64,000 nucleotides of DNA from JALCOL01 sp022649665 (GCA_030372335.1 JAUDCW010000001.1); one strand, 5' to 3'. Positions 50,449 to 59,003 are shown, numbered from the stretch's first letter. Notes: generated from the sequence alone by a model not told the origin. Numbers and translations are program-made.

Positions 50449-51495
50449 CTATTGATCGATCTTTTGGATCGACATCGATGGAATCGTAATTTTTCCGCCG
50501 ATCGTTGCTTTATATGAAACCAATCCTGAAGATATGCCCGAAATGGTAATAAAGTCATCTTCTAAAACACGCTGGCTAACGAGGTCGCTCTTATATTGCC
50601 CGTAGATCACTGTATCAATATTGCCGTCGACCGCTAATCGGATCGTTGTTTCCTCATCATCTTCCATGATTTGAACGACTTTTCCATAAAATTTCGCTTT
50701 TTTGAACAGATAATCATCCGGTGTGCGGGCGAGTTGATCATACGTAATACCGGTATCGTAACCTTTTGCCTCTTCTTCTTTTTTCTTCTGTTCTGCTGCA
50801 GCTTTTTCTTCTTCAGCCTTTTTTGCAGCTGCGGCCTGTTCTTCCTCAGCTTTGGTAAGTTCTGCGATTTTTGCTTCTGCCGCTTCTAATTTCGAAAGAT
50901 CAAATGATTGCTTTTGTTCATCGGTTAACCCATCGTATGATTTTCTTGCTTCTTCAATACTGCTTTTAGCACTTAGACTCATAAATGAAATACTTGGCAG
51001 CTTATTGATTTTTTCTTTGACACTGTTGATTGCTTCAAGATCTGCCGTTTTTTTCTTCGCTTCTTCTTCCGCTAAATTTTCGTAAGAAGACATTTTTTTC
51101 TTATATGCCGCATATTCTTTTTTGTTGGTTTTTAAATTTTGCAAATCACTATTTAATAAACGAATATTTTCTTTTTGCTGACTGTTTTCTTCTTGCAGCT
51201 CATCATTAGCTGCTTTTGCAGAAGTATAATCATTAGCATTCGCATTTGAAGTCAGAAATCCAAACAGCGCAAATAAAATACCTAATGTAATGACGATTTT
51301 CGTTGAATTTCTTAGCTTTGCTTTTTTCCAGAGCAGATAACCCCCGTAAGGAAAAAAGAGAATCGATAAGACTAGTTGACCATCGATCGTGGCTGTCCAA
51401 CGCTTCCATCTGGAGAAAATTCCTGCATTATTTTTGCTGAAAAATAATTTTAGCTTCCCATAGCTTTTTGAAATGAACTTCTTGATTTTTTCCAT
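50449..51495 (-). CDS. Membrane-anchored coiled-coil protein with C-terminal OB-like domain (348 aa)
   Basis: A basic N-terminus, a hydrophobic pair at about 45-80 (LVLSILFFPYGGYLLW and IVITLGILFALFGFL), then a long charged coiled coil at about 90-245 with Glu/Lys/Ala heptads, and a C-terminal beta-rich domain at about 255-345 (FYGKVVQIMEDDEETTIRLA ... DFITISGISSG) that looks like the small OB-type domain seen in several uncharacterised Gram-positive surface proteins. Function unknown. Unlike its neighbours it is Lys/Glu rich and AT-leaning. The 163 bases upstream hold a GACGGCA/TGCCGTC inverted repeat only. Confidence 0.72.
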   Translation of the reverse strand: MEKIKKFISKSYGKLKLFFSKNNAGIFSRWKRWTATIDGQLVLSILFFPYGGYLLWKKAKLRNSTKIVITLGILFALFGFLTSNANANDYTSAKAANDELQEENSQQKENIRLLNSDLQNLKTNKKEYAAYKKKMSSYENLAEEEAKKKTADLEAINSVKEKINKLPSISFMSLSAKSSIEEARKSYDGLTDEQKQSFDLSKLEAAEAKIAELTKAEEEQAAAAKKAEEEKAAAEQKKKEEEAKGYDTGITYDQLARTPDDYLFKKAKFYGKVVQIMEDDEETTIRLAVDGNIDTVIYGQYKSDLVSQRVLEDDFITISGISSGLVSYKATIGGKITIPSMSIQKIDQ

Positions 51496-51658
51496 TTCTT
51501 ACCCCTCCAAAACAATTATCTAAGCTTTTTGCGATTTTGTGATCATGAGCTGACGGCATCCTCCCACCAATCGCTTTGCCGTCTGATCTGTTTAAAAATA
51601 GCAAAAGTCTCAGAATTTTAAGTATAACATACGTGTTTATTGTAATGAAAGGGGTTTA

Positions 51659-52543
51659 TTATTGCCAAAAGGGGTTTGCTTTCATTTCTGCTAATGTCGG
51701 CATCCCTTCTTGTGCACCAGCTTTTTGGATCGACAGCGCACTCGCCAAACAAGCGAAGCGAAGTGCTTGAGCGATCGGCATCTTGCTGATGATCCCCACA
51801 GCAAATGCAGCATTGAATGTATCGCCGGCGCCCGTCGTATCAAACGGCTCGACCAAAAAAGCCGGTACTTTGCAGATTTTTTGATTGGAAGAAAAAGCTG
51901 CGCCGGCAGCACCTAGCGTAACGATCAGTTTATCCGGATACTTTCGTAATGCCTCTTCATAGTTTGCGTTAAATAAATCCGCACATTCCTGTTCATTCGG
52001 CGTCAGAAAAGAAACCTGATCGATCACTTGGGCCGCAAGCGGGCGAAAAGGCGCCGGATTGTATAGTATCGGCACTTGCCGCGCGGCACAAAATTCGATG
52101 ATTTTTTCATTTTCTTTCTGCGGGATCTCATTTTGCAATAGAACGATCGCTGCCTTTTCCATCGTGCTTGTGATCAACGGATCAGCAAGATCCAGCTGAA
52201 ATTGGGCATTTGCTCCTGGAACTACGATGATTGAATTGTCATGATCGGCGATCGTGATATGCGCACTGCCGGTTTCAGTCGGCAGCTGCTGGATCAGCTT
52301 TGTTCCGACCTTATTCTCCTGCAAGTGTTCAATGATTTTTTGCCCGGCGGCATCTTGGCCGACTGCCCCGATCATTTCAACCGCCTTTTCCAGCCGGGCA
52401 GCCGCGACAGCTTGATTAGCGCCTTTTCCGCCGAAATGTTCCGTAAAAGTTTGGCCAAAAATCGTTTCACCGACTTTTGGACGGCGCACGCTCGTCACCA
52501 CATAATCAGTCGCCAAGCTGCCGATCACTACGATTTTTTGCAT
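51659..52543 (-). CDS. rbsK: Ribokinase (294 aa)
   Basis: PfkB-family kinase phosphorylating ribose or a related pentose. Seen: IGSLATDYVV at the start, GGKGANQAVAAARL (about 38), and the C-terminal DTTGAGDTFNAAFAVG with catalytic Asp, plus the monovalent-cation region after it. The ATG at 52543 lies four bases after the stop of the Crp-like regulator, so the two form an operon. No ribose transporter is adjacent. Nucleoside-derived ribose is one possible source. Confidence 0.88.
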   Translation of the reverse strand: MQKIVVIGSLATDYVVTSVRRPKVGETIFGQTFTEHFGGKGANQAVAAARLEKAVEMIGAVGQDAAGQKIIEHLQENKVGTKLIQQLPTETGSAHITIADHDNSIIVVPGANAQFQLDLADPLITSTMEKAAIVLLQNEIPQKENEKIIEFCAARQVPILYNPAPFRPLAAQVIDQVSFLTPNEQECADLFNANYEEALRKYPDKLIVTLGAAGAAFSSNQKICKVPAFLVEPFDTTGAGDTFNAAFAVGIISKMPIAQALRFACLASALSIQKAGAQEGMPTLAEMKANPFWQ

Positions 52544-52547
52544 TGTT

Positions 52548-53237
52548 TTATCCTCTTTTCCCGTAATCCTCTTCCGGTTCGGCACCGGCTTCCTGCCGCA
52601 GCCGTTTTGCATCCAAAATGCGAAAGCCGTCCAAATACCGCTCAATGATCTTTGCATCCAGCAGACGATTCAGCAAACGGAACATCTGCCGATAGCTTAA
52701 GCCGATCGTTGCCGCAACATCCACCAGATTATCCGCAAAATAATCTTTATAAGCGGTTTCCAAAATATAGGCGCTGAGACGTTGTTCGCCAGAGCAGAAG
52801 GCGGCGGATAAATAATTGCGCGAGCTGCTGAGCAGTTTTTGTGCGAGCTCTTCGGCCAGATGATTCATAAAAATAATATTGCCTTTCAAATAAACCTCGT
52901 TTTTAGCGAGCGGGATCAAGAGACAATGAAACTCTGACAAAGCGATCTGAGTGGTCGAGATGATCTTATCAGTGGTCATCAGTTCAATGTCGCCGATGAT
53001 CCCGCGAGAAATAAAATAATTCAAGATCAAATTCTTGCCATTGTTCGCTAGTGAGCAGACTTTCGATTTGCCGCTCAAGACCAGCAGCAAAGCACTTAAC
53101 CGGTCGCCTTGCGTCAAAATCTGTTCGCGCGGTGAAAATTCCATCCGCCGCAAATGCAAAAGGCGCTCCGGATCCAGCCCATAGTTTCGCGCGATCTCCA
53201 AGTCGCGCGCTTGCGGCTGACTGATTTTCATGAACAT
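52548..53237 (-). CDS. Crp/Fnr-family regulator, YeiL-like (229 aa)
   Basis: N-terminal cyclic-nucleotide-like sensor (FSPREQILTQGDRLSALLLV then GKSKVCSLANNGKNLIL) and a C-terminal helix-turn-helix (LVDVAATIGLSYRQMFRLLN). Cysteines are few. It precedes ribokinase, recalling YeiL in E. coli, which neighbours nucleoside catabolism genes. AAAGGA lies six bases before the ATG. A PrfA-box-shaped palindrome lies 24 bases upstream. Confidence 0.82.
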   Translation of the reverse strand: MFMKISQPQARDLEIARNYGLDPERLLHLRRMEFSPREQILTQGDRLSALLLVLSGKSKVCSLANNGKNLILNYFISRGIIGDIELMTTDKIISTTQIALSEFHCLLIPLAKNEVYLKGNIIFMNHLAEELAQKLLSSSRNYLSAAFCSGEQRLSAYILETAYKDYFADNLVDVAATIGLSYRQMFRLLNRLLDAKIIERYLDGFRILDAKRLRQEAGAEPEEDYGKRG

Positions 53238-53259
53238 TTCACATCCTTTTTCATTTAGT

Positions 53260-53273
53260 GTGACATATGTCCT
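53260..53273. promoter_or_regulatory. PrfA-box-shaped palindrome upstream of the Crp-like gene
   Basis: The core GACATATGTC (53262-53271) is the same ten bases found twice at the DUF134 promoter. TrACA-NN-TGTyA spacing is that of PrfA-type Crp-family sites. It sits between divergent genes. Confidence 0.6.
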
Positions 53274-53321
53274 ACCTCTCCTGATGGATAAGCAGTAAGC
53301 TAATATCAGGAGGTGGTCAGA

Positions 53322-53504
53322 ATGACCTTAACAATTTTTCTTGCAATTCTATTGATCGCACCGCTTTTTGCAACTCTTGGTGTCCAAAAAAGAGCCGAAG
53401 AAAAGAAATTGCAGCAAGCTGAAAAGATCCAAGAACAAGAGGCAGCTTATCAAAAGAAGATCGCTGTCGAATATTACATTAAAGAAGGCCGTGCTGCTGC
53501 GTGA
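53322..53504 (+). CDS. Small single-helix membrane protein (60 aa)
   Basis: An N-terminal membrane helix (MTLTIFLAILLIAPLFATL) followed by a charged, probably coiled tail EEKKLQQAEKIQEQEAAYQ. AGGAGGT lies seven bases before the ATG at 53322. It is divergent from the Crp-like regulator, 84 bases away, and followed by a terminator. No family recognised. Confidence 0.65.
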   Translation: MTLTIFLAILLIAPLFATLGVQKRAEEKKLQQAEKIQEQEAAYQKKIAVEYYIKEGRAAA

Positions 53505-53544
53505 TCCGTAGCTTCCCGGAATATTCTTTAAACACATCTAATCG

Positions 53545-53593
53545 AAAAAAGGATCGCTGAACAAGGAAAACTTGGGGAAGCGATCCTTTTTAT
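53545..53593. terminator. Shared terminator between convergent genes
   Basis: AAAAAAGGATCGCT and AGCGATCCTTTTT pair around a 20-base loop, with A and T runs on both sides, so it can act in both directions. Confidence 0.75.
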
Positions 53594-54708
53594 TTGCCCG
53601 GAAATCTGTCTTGAATATATTTCAGCAGCAGTTTTTTAAAGATCGCTGTCAGTTCGCTTTCATCGACTTCGCGCAGATCTAAGCGGCCAGTACTCACCAT
53701 TTCCATCAGCTGGATATACGCCCAGCCAAGTGCAGTCGTGATCGCAGCTGCGACTCCGCCCGAAATCATTCCGCCTAAAAGCGTCCCAGCTCCCGGAACC
53801 AGTTTCAAAAGCGAACTTGCCGCGGTTTTTCCTGCGATCGTTGCGCCGGCGATCCCGGCAGTGCTCATGATCGCAGTTTCCATTTTCCGCTCTTCGATGT
53901 CAACACCATAAATCGTTGTGATCTTGGCAAGCATTGCCGTTTGCGTCGAGATCATCAATGGCGCATCCGCGATCGGGATCGGTACGAATCCCTCACCAAA
54001 AGTGGCGGCGACGCTCGCGGAAACGATTTTTAACGATTTTTTGCGTTTCAGCCCCAAAGATACTTTCTGGGCATTCGCAAAAGAATGCTGCATCGCCTCG
54101 GGGATCAGCGCGTACGTTTCTTCGACCAGCTCCTCTACGCCGAAAGCGGCTTGAGATTCGCTTCCCAGCGCGAGTACTTGGATATATTTTTTGACCATCG
54201 GCGCTTGCCGCCTGATGCTTTCCTCAAACTGTGCCGCACTTTGTTTAGAAAAAACTTTTGTGAGCACTAGAATGACCGGAACTTGAAATGCAGCAATACT
54301 CGCGATAAATTCCTTCTCCATCGCTTCAAAGCGGTCGCTCGGCGCTGAAACACAGTACCACATACAATGGATGTCATCTGCCGGATCCGTATTCTTGCGC
54401 TTTTCGCTGATCAGCTGCTTGATCGTTTTGATCGTTGATTTTTGGCTTTTCTTCTCCAGTTCCAAACCGACTGTGTCATAAATTTTAAGAGGGACACCCG
54501 CCTTTTCGATCAATTTGATCTCTTTGGTGACCGGCAGCCCAGTCCCGGTATCCGCCAAGTGTTCGCGAAAAGCGGCGTTGATCAAGGTCGACTTGCCGAC
54601 CCCGCTTTTTCCAGCAATAATGATGTTGACTGCCTTCATTTTTCCCTGTTCCGCTTTGATCTTTTTCGTCAGCGACTCGATAAACTCGGTCGAATTGATT
54701 TTCTCCAT
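53590..54708 (-). CDS. Era-like GTPase with C-terminal DUF697-like membrane region (372 aa)
   Basis: P-loop GTPase. G1 is AGKSGVGKSTLIN (about 33), G3 is YDTVGLE (about 75) and G4 looks like LVLTKVF, a TK form without the full NKxD. Residues about 215-330 contain hydrophobic, glycine-rich stretches (GEGFVPIPIADAPLMISTQT, GIAGATIAGKTAASSLL, LLGGMISGGVAAAITT) typical of the DUF697/YcjF-like group that associates with membranes. The ATG at 54708 follows AGGGGTG. Function unknown; stress or membrane remodelling is a guess from the family. Confidence 0.78.
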   Translation of the reverse strand: MEKINSTEFIESLTKKIKAEQGKMKAVNIIIAGKSGVGKSTLINAAFREHLADTGTGLPVTKEIKLIEKAGVPLKIYDTVGLELEKKSQKSTIKTIKQLISEKRKNTDPADDIHCMWYCVSAPSDRFEAMEKEFIASIAAFQVPVILVLTKVFSKQSAAQFEESIRRQAPMVKKYIQVLALGSESQAAFGVEELVEETYALIPEAMQHSFANAQKVSLGLKRKKSLKIVSASVAATFGEGFVPIPIADAPLMISTQTAMLAKITTIYGVDIEERKMETAIMSTAGIAGATIAGKTAASSLLKLVPGAGTLLGGMISGGVAAAITTALGWAYIQLMEMVSTGRLDLREVDESELTAIFKKLLLKYIQDRFPGK

Positions 54709-54759
54709 TCTCACACCCCTATCAGCAAAAGCAGTTTTTTTACCTGGAAAGCGTATTCA

Positions 54760-54788
54760 TTTACTTTTTCGATCACCTTAATTATACT
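54760..54788 (+). promoter_or_regulatory. mop promoter
   Basis: -35 TTTACT (54760-54765), 17-base spacer, -10 TATACT (54783-54788), 34 bases before the start codon. Confidence 0.6.
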
Positions 54789-54822
54789 GAATTTAGTTAA
54801 AAATGAATAGGAGAGTGGTTAT

Positions 54823-55035
54823 ATGAAACTTAGCGCACGCAATCAGTTCAAAGGAAAAATCATCAATATCGAAGACGGGGCAGTCAACGGGATCGTCACG
54901 ATCGAAACTCCCGGCGGCGACGCGCTTGTTGCAACGATTTCGATGGATTCGATCAAATCGCTCGGCTTAGAAGTCGGCAAAGAAGCGATCGCAGTTGTCA
55001 AAGCAACCAGCGTAATGGTTGGTGTCGACGACTGA
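54823..55035 (+). CDS. mop: Molybdopterin/molybdate-binding Mop (TOBE) protein (70 aa)
   Basis: A single Mop/TOBE domain from end to end: LSARNQFKGKIINIEDGAVN, TIETPGGDALVATIS and a C-terminal AVVKATSVMVG. Such molbindins store molybdate or tungstate as oligomers in the cytoplasm. It is monocistronic and convergent with a FecBCD-type ABC importer, with a shared terminator. No molybdoenzyme gene is visible in the window. Confidence 0.92.
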   Translation: MKLSARNQFKGKIINIEDGAVNGIVTIETPGGDALVATISMDSIKSLGLEVGKEAIAVVKATSVMVGVDD

Positions 55036-55056
55036 TACTCAAGTCCTCATCCATTT

Positions 55057-55096
55057 AAAAAATGCGTACGGCCAAAAAGGCAGTACGCATTTTTTA
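55057..55096. terminator. Bidirectional terminator between mop and the ABC genes
   Basis: AAAATGCGTAC and GTACGCATTTTT pair around an 11-base loop, with A and T runs on both sides. Confidence 0.85.
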
Positions 55097-55876
55097 TTTG
55101 ACTTCCAGCGGGACGCAGACTTTTTGATCAGCCTCGACGGTCCGGGTCACGATGATCGGAGTATCATAAGCAGCGGACAATTTTTCGCTCGTTAAAAGCT
55201 CTTCAGAAGTCCCGAAACGGAAAGTCCGGTTTTCTTTATCTGCCAAACCAACTTGGGTATCGAGCCGCAGCGCTTGATTCGGATCGTGCGTCGTCATGAT
55301 GACTCCAAAGCCTTTTTCGGCCAACTGGCGGATCACCTTCAAGACCAGCATCTGATTTCCCAAATCCAAGGCGGAAGTCGGTTCGTCCAAAATGATCAGT
55401 TTCGGCTGCTGGACGAGGATGCGGGCAAAGTTCACGCGCTGCTGTTCGCCGCCGCTCAGCTGATTATACGGCCGGTCGGCAAAGTGCGAAAGTTTCAATT
55501 CAGCAAGTGCTTCTTCAGCCAGCGCAAAATCTTTTTTGCTCGGCCGGCTCAAATAGCCGACTTGCGAAGCGCGACCCATCACGACATAATCGCGAACCAC
55601 ATAATTATAGACCTGCTGCGTCAGCTGCGGAATGAAGCCGACCAGCTGTGCTAATTCGCGGTTGGAAAACATATGGAGCGGCTTGCCGGCGATCAGAACT
55701 TCCCCAGATCGCAATTTTAAAAGATTGACGATGCAGCGCAGCAGCGTTGACTTTCCGATTCCGTTCGGTCCTAGGATCGTCAAGATTTCTCCCGCCTCGA
55801 CTGCAAAATCCACATGCTGAAAAATCGTTTCCGGCGGGTAAGCGTAGCTGGCGCCTTTTACTTGCAGCAATTTCAT
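55094..55876 (-). CDS. FecE-type ABC importer ATPase (260 aa)
   Basis: Walker A GPNGIGKSTLL (about 34), Q-loop FIPQLTQQV, signature LSGGEQQRVNFARIL (about 137), Walker B LIILDEPTSALD (about 155) and H-loop MTTHDPN. It powers the permease encoded three bases upstream. Cytoplasmic. Part of a three-gene binding-protein-dependent system for a chelated metal, cobalamin or oxyanion. Confidence 0.92.
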   Translation of the reverse strand: MKLLQVKGASYAYPPETIFQHVDFAVEAGEILTILGPNGIGKSTLLRCIVNLLKLRSGEVLIAGKPLHMFSNRELAQLVGFIPQLTQQVYNYVVRDYVVMGRASQVGYLSRPSKKDFALAEEALAELKLSHFADRPYNQLSGGEQQRVNFARILVQQPKLIILDEPTSALDLGNQMLVLKVIRQLAEKGFGVIMTTHDPNQALRLDTQVGLADKENRTFRFGTSEELLTSEKLSAAYDTPIIVTRTVEADQKVCVPLEVK

Positions 55877-55879
55877 CCG

Positions 55880-56896
55880 CTACACCTCTTTCCGGCTTTT
55901 GCCAAAGACCAGGATAATAAAGATCGGTGCCCCGATGATCCCTGTCAGGATACTGAGCGGGATCTCAACGCCGGCGATCGAGCGCGCCAAGGTATCGATG
56001 ATCAGCAGAAAGATCGCTCCCATGAATGCCGTCACCGGCAAAAGCCGAGTATTGTCCGGTCCGACGATCATTCGGCCCAATTGCGGAATGACCAGCCCGA
56101 CCCACATGATGTTCCCGCCGAGCGAGACCGCACAGCTTGTTAAAAGCGTCGATAAAAAAACGACAAGGAAGCGGATTTTTTTGACATTTTCCCCCAGCAC
56201 TTGCGCCTCTTCATCTCCAAGCGAGAGCACGTTGAAGCGCCAACGCAAAAGATAAAGCGCAAGGAAGGTCAAAAACATCGTCGGTGCGATCTTAAAGAAT
56301 GTTGCAAGCGTCAAATTCGCTAAACTTCCCAATTCCCAATACGTGATCGAGGGCAGCTGCGTTTCGGGATCCGCGACATATTTCAAAAGCCCCAAGATCG
56401 AGCGCATCAAGCCGGTCGTAATGACCCCGGCCAAAACAAGTGTCGCCGTAGAATTATTATGAAAGAAGCGTGTCAGCATCAAAGTCAAACCGACCGCGGC
56501 CAGCCCGCCGATCAATGCCAGCACTTGGATCAGCGCGACACTGCCGCTCATCAAGATCGCAAGAGCTGCCCCGACGCAAGCGCCGTGGAAGACCCCTAAA
56601 AGTTCCGGCGCCGCCAAAGGATTGCGGAAAACACTCTGGTAAGTGCTCCCTGAGACGGCTAATGCTGCTCCAATGAAGACAGCCCCGACGATCCGCGCCA
56701 TCCGTAAATGAAAGATCACATTATAATCAGCCAGCTTCACACTGTCCTTGCCGAAAAAGATTCCTTTCCACAGCGTCTCTAATGTCGTCGGCACACTTAC
56801 GACGTAGCGTCCCATGCAAAATGAAAAAATGACAGCAGCGATCAAAAGGATTGCTAAGCCGATGATCAAAGTCACGTACCGTTTGCGCGATTTCAT
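55880..56896 (-). CDS. FecCD-type ABC importer permease (338 aa)
   Basis: About ten membrane helices with the family landmarks RMARIVGAVFIGAALAVSGS near residue 65, FRNPLAAPELLGV (about 90), LGGNIMWVGLVIPQLGRMIVG (about 260) and a C-terminal GAPIFIILVFGKSRK. The gene is followed immediately by the ATPase. The operon order is binding protein, permease, ATPase, with a gap of 154 bases after the binding protein. Confidence 0.92.
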   Translation of the reverse strand: MKSRKRYVTLIIGLAILLIAAVIFSFCMGRYVVSVPTTLETLWKGIFFGKDSVKLADYNVIFHLRMARIVGAVFIGAALAVSGSTYQSVFRNPLAAPELLGVFHGACVGAALAILMSGSVALIQVLALIGGLAAVGLTLMLTRFFHNNSTATLVLAGVITTGLMRSILGLLKYVADPETQLPSITYWELGSLANLTLATFFKIAPTMFLTFLALYLLRWRFNVLSLGDEEAQVLGENVKKIRFLVVFLSTLLTSCAVSLGGNIMWVGLVIPQLGRMIVGPDNTRLLPVTAFMGAIFLLIIDTLARSIAGVEIPLSILTGIIGAPIFIILVFGKSRKEV

Positions 56897-57002
56897 AAAA
56901 TACGTCCTTTACATTTGAATGTTTTTGAAAGCATCCTCTTTTCGCGAGAACTGCTATTCTTTGATTTTAGCACAACTCGCCGAAACAAGGCATTGTAAAG
57001 GG

Positions 57003-57039
57003 ATAGGGGCGGTGACAAATGTTCTGCCACTGCCCCTAA
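57003..57039 (-). repeat. Intergenic hairpin repeat, copy K (hairpin only)
   Basis: TAGGGGCAGTGGCAGAACATTTGTCACCGCCCCTA folds into a mismatched hairpin after the binding-protein gene. Only the hairpin module remains, and one side of its tip reads GGCA instead of GACA. It may act as a partial terminator between binding protein and permease. Confidence 0.6.
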
Positions 57040-57050
57040 AACTTCCTAAC

Positions 57051-58145
57051 TTATGGATTTTGACCGTCAAGCATCTTTTGCGCTTGTTCTTCGGTCAAAT
57101 CAAAATCGTAGAAGTCTTTATAAAATTTTTGCACTTCTTTTTTCATATCCAAATCTTTGAACTGGTCCGGATGAAGCAGTTGTGCGACCCATAAAACTTG
57201 CAGCGCTTCTTCACAAGAATATCGGCTCCAAAGAAAAGTTCCGATCGGGTTCGTGTAGATCTTTTTGTTGGCAACTGCTGGAACACTTTGCCAGTCCGGA
57301 TCATTTTCGATTTGATCTTTGATCTTCGCCGCATTTTGCGTTCCCAAGATAATGACATCTGGTTTTGCTTGCAGTACTTGTTCCATGGTGACGTTTGTCA
57401 TGTTTTGATCCGTCACATCGCTCATCGCATTTTCACCGCCGGCAGCTTCGATCCATTCTGTGGCGATCGAAGTCTTGCCGTCAGTACCAAGGGGAGACGT
57501 TCCTTGGATCTCGTACACTTTCGGCTTGTCAGTGACCCCTTTTAATTTATCTTGGACATATGAGAGATTTTTATCAAAATAGGTGACGAATTTGTCGGCT
57601 TTTTTTGGTGCAGCGCCGCCCAAGATCTCACCAGTCTTTGTGACCGTTTCTTTCAGTCCTTTGAAATCGCGGAAATTGACAAAAGCAGCTGTCGCGCCGG
57701 CATCCCGCACAGTTTTGATTTGATTTTCATCTGAAGCGATCACGACACTCGGATCGGCTTTCAAAATTTCTTCCGCATTGATCGCCCCGCCGCTTTTCGG
57801 CGAATAGCTTGGAATATCTTTCAGTTTTGGAAAGACCAGCGTTGCCCATGGCAATTGCTTGTTGATTTCCGTTGTTCCTGCCAGTTGGTCAGTTCCGCTC
57901 AGGAGCATTTGGACTTGGTTGTTGGCAGACCACAAGTTGATGACTTTATCGACTTTTTTGGGCAGTGTCACTTCAGTCCCGGCCATATCTTTGACTTTGC
58001 GTGTCGCTGCTTTCTTGCTGCTGGTACTGCTGTCCGCTGCCGACGAACTGCTCTTGCTCGTCGAACTCGAACATCCCGTGATAGATAGCGCTAGCAAAGC
58101 CGCTCCTAAAACCAGCCCGATCTTCTTCCATTTCCTTTTTTTCAT
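57051..58145 (-). CDS. ABC importer substrate-binding lipoprotein (364 aa)
   Basis: Lipobox SITGCSSS (Cys about 25), a Ser/Lys linker, then a two-lobed periplasmic-binding-protein-type fold of the FecB/BtuF cluster: VINLWSANNQVQMLLSG, INAEEILKADPSVVIAS (about 125), and in the C-lobe IGTFLWSRYSCEEALQVLWV with LHPDQF, a pattern I associate with binding proteins for molybdate/tungstate, cobalamin or haem-like ligands. AAGGGAG lies eight bases before the ATG at 58145. Mop next to this operon makes an oxyanion cargo worth testing. Confidence 0.88.
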   Translation of the reverse strand: MKKRKWKKIGLVLGAALLALSITGCSSSTSKSSSSAADSSTSSKKAATRKVKDMAGTEVTLPKKVDKVINLWSANNQVQMLLSGTDQLAGTTEINKQLPWATLVFPKLKDIPSYSPKSGGAINAEEILKADPSVVIASDENQIKTVRDAGATAAFVNFRDFKGLKETVTKTGEILGGAAPKKADKFVTYFDKNLSYVQDKLKGVTDKPKVYEIQGTSPLGTDGKTSIATEWIEAAGGENAMSDVTDQNMTNVTMEQVLQAKPDVIILGTQNAAKIKDQIENDPDWQSVPAVANKKIYTNPIGTFLWSRYSCEEALQVLWVAQLLHPDQFKDLDMKKEVQKFYKDFYDFDLTEEQAQKMLDGQNP

Positions 58146-58239
58146 GTACCGCACTCCCTTAACGATTTCTTAAATTTTGTTTCTTTTTCAGTGTAAACTT
58201 ATTTAAAAAATTTGGCAAGAATTTGCTGAAAATTGCAAG

Positions 58240-58290
58240 AAAAAAGCTGCGACAAGTCTTGTCGCAGCCGAGTTTCAAAAAATATTTCAG
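58240..58290 (-). repeat. Intergenic hairpin repeat, copy L (terminator)
   Basis: Minus strand: TTTTTGAAACTCGGCTGCGACAAG pairs as GCTGCGACAAG/CTTGTCGCAGC and ends in six T. It follows the YczE-like gene and so ends the redox operon. Confidence 0.8.
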
Positions 58291-58310
58291 ACAAATCTTC
58301 TTTTCTTACG

Positions 58311-58979
58311 TCACACTTGAACAGCCGAAATTTTGCTGACGATCGTCTTGTTGAAGAAACGGACCATGTTCCCGATCGTAAATACCGCGATGATCGTTCC
58401 CCAGCCAATACTCGGTCCGATCAGCTTTCCAAGGTTCCCCGTCAAAAGCCCGATCACTAGTGCGGTCACGACCATCAATGCATCGCCCCAATATTTCAAA
58501 GTACCGTAATCGCGGTGAAGGACAGTGGTCAATGCGATCAAGATCCCGTCCGGCGGGTTGACGATGATGTTGGCCCAGACCATCATCGTTACACCGACAG
58601 CCGTACAAAAGAGCGCGAGTGCTAAAAGCACGATCCGCAATGCCCAGCTTTTTGGATCGAGGTTGCCGAGGATCAAAATTCCCCAGAAGTCGACGACCCG
58701 TCCGAAGACATACGTAAAAGGAAACTGGATAATGACTTTCCAGCTGAATTTACGGTAAACGATAAGCTCCATCACCACGAATACTGCATAAATAATGTTG
58801 ACCCAATAGCCGAGCGTCCAGCCGGTGATCAGCGAGCAAGATTGCGGAACGGAGACCAGCGCGCTCACCCCCATATGGCATTTGGCGAAAAGTGTCGTCC
58901 CCAGTGCCAGAACGAACATCCCGATGATCCAAATAATGACGCGTGTCGACATTTTGTCTTTGCGAACTTTATCAGCCAT
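58311..58979 (-). CDS. YczE/YitT-like integral membrane protein (222 aa)
   Basis: Five or six hydrophobic segments. The start RVIIWIIGMFVLALGTTLFA and GVSALVSVPQSCSLITGWTLG match the YczE-type membrane family, and VMVWANIIVNPPDGILIAL-like sequence (about 140) contains the conserved PPDG. Probable small-molecule transporter or permease for the redox operon in which it is the last gene. AAGGAGG precedes the ATG. Substrate unknown. Confidence 0.75.
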   Translation of the reverse strand: MADKVRKDKMSTRVIIWIIGMFVLALGTTLFAKCHMGVSALVSVPQSCSLITGWTLGYWVNIIYAVFVVMELIVYRKFSWKVIIQFPFTYVFGRVVDFWGILILGNLDPKSWALRIVLLALALFCTAVGVTMMVWANIIVNPPDGILIALTTVLHRDYGTLKYWGDALMVVTALVIGLLTGNLGKLIGPSIGWGTIIAVFTIGNMVRFFNKTIVSKISAVQV

Positions 58980-59003
58980 TTTGAAAATCCTCCTTTTTTC
59001 TGA

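Noticed and set aside
51552..51583. GACGGCA/TGCCGTC inverted repeat as a terminator of ribokinase
   Set aside because: No T run follows and it is closer to the start of the next gene; function left open.
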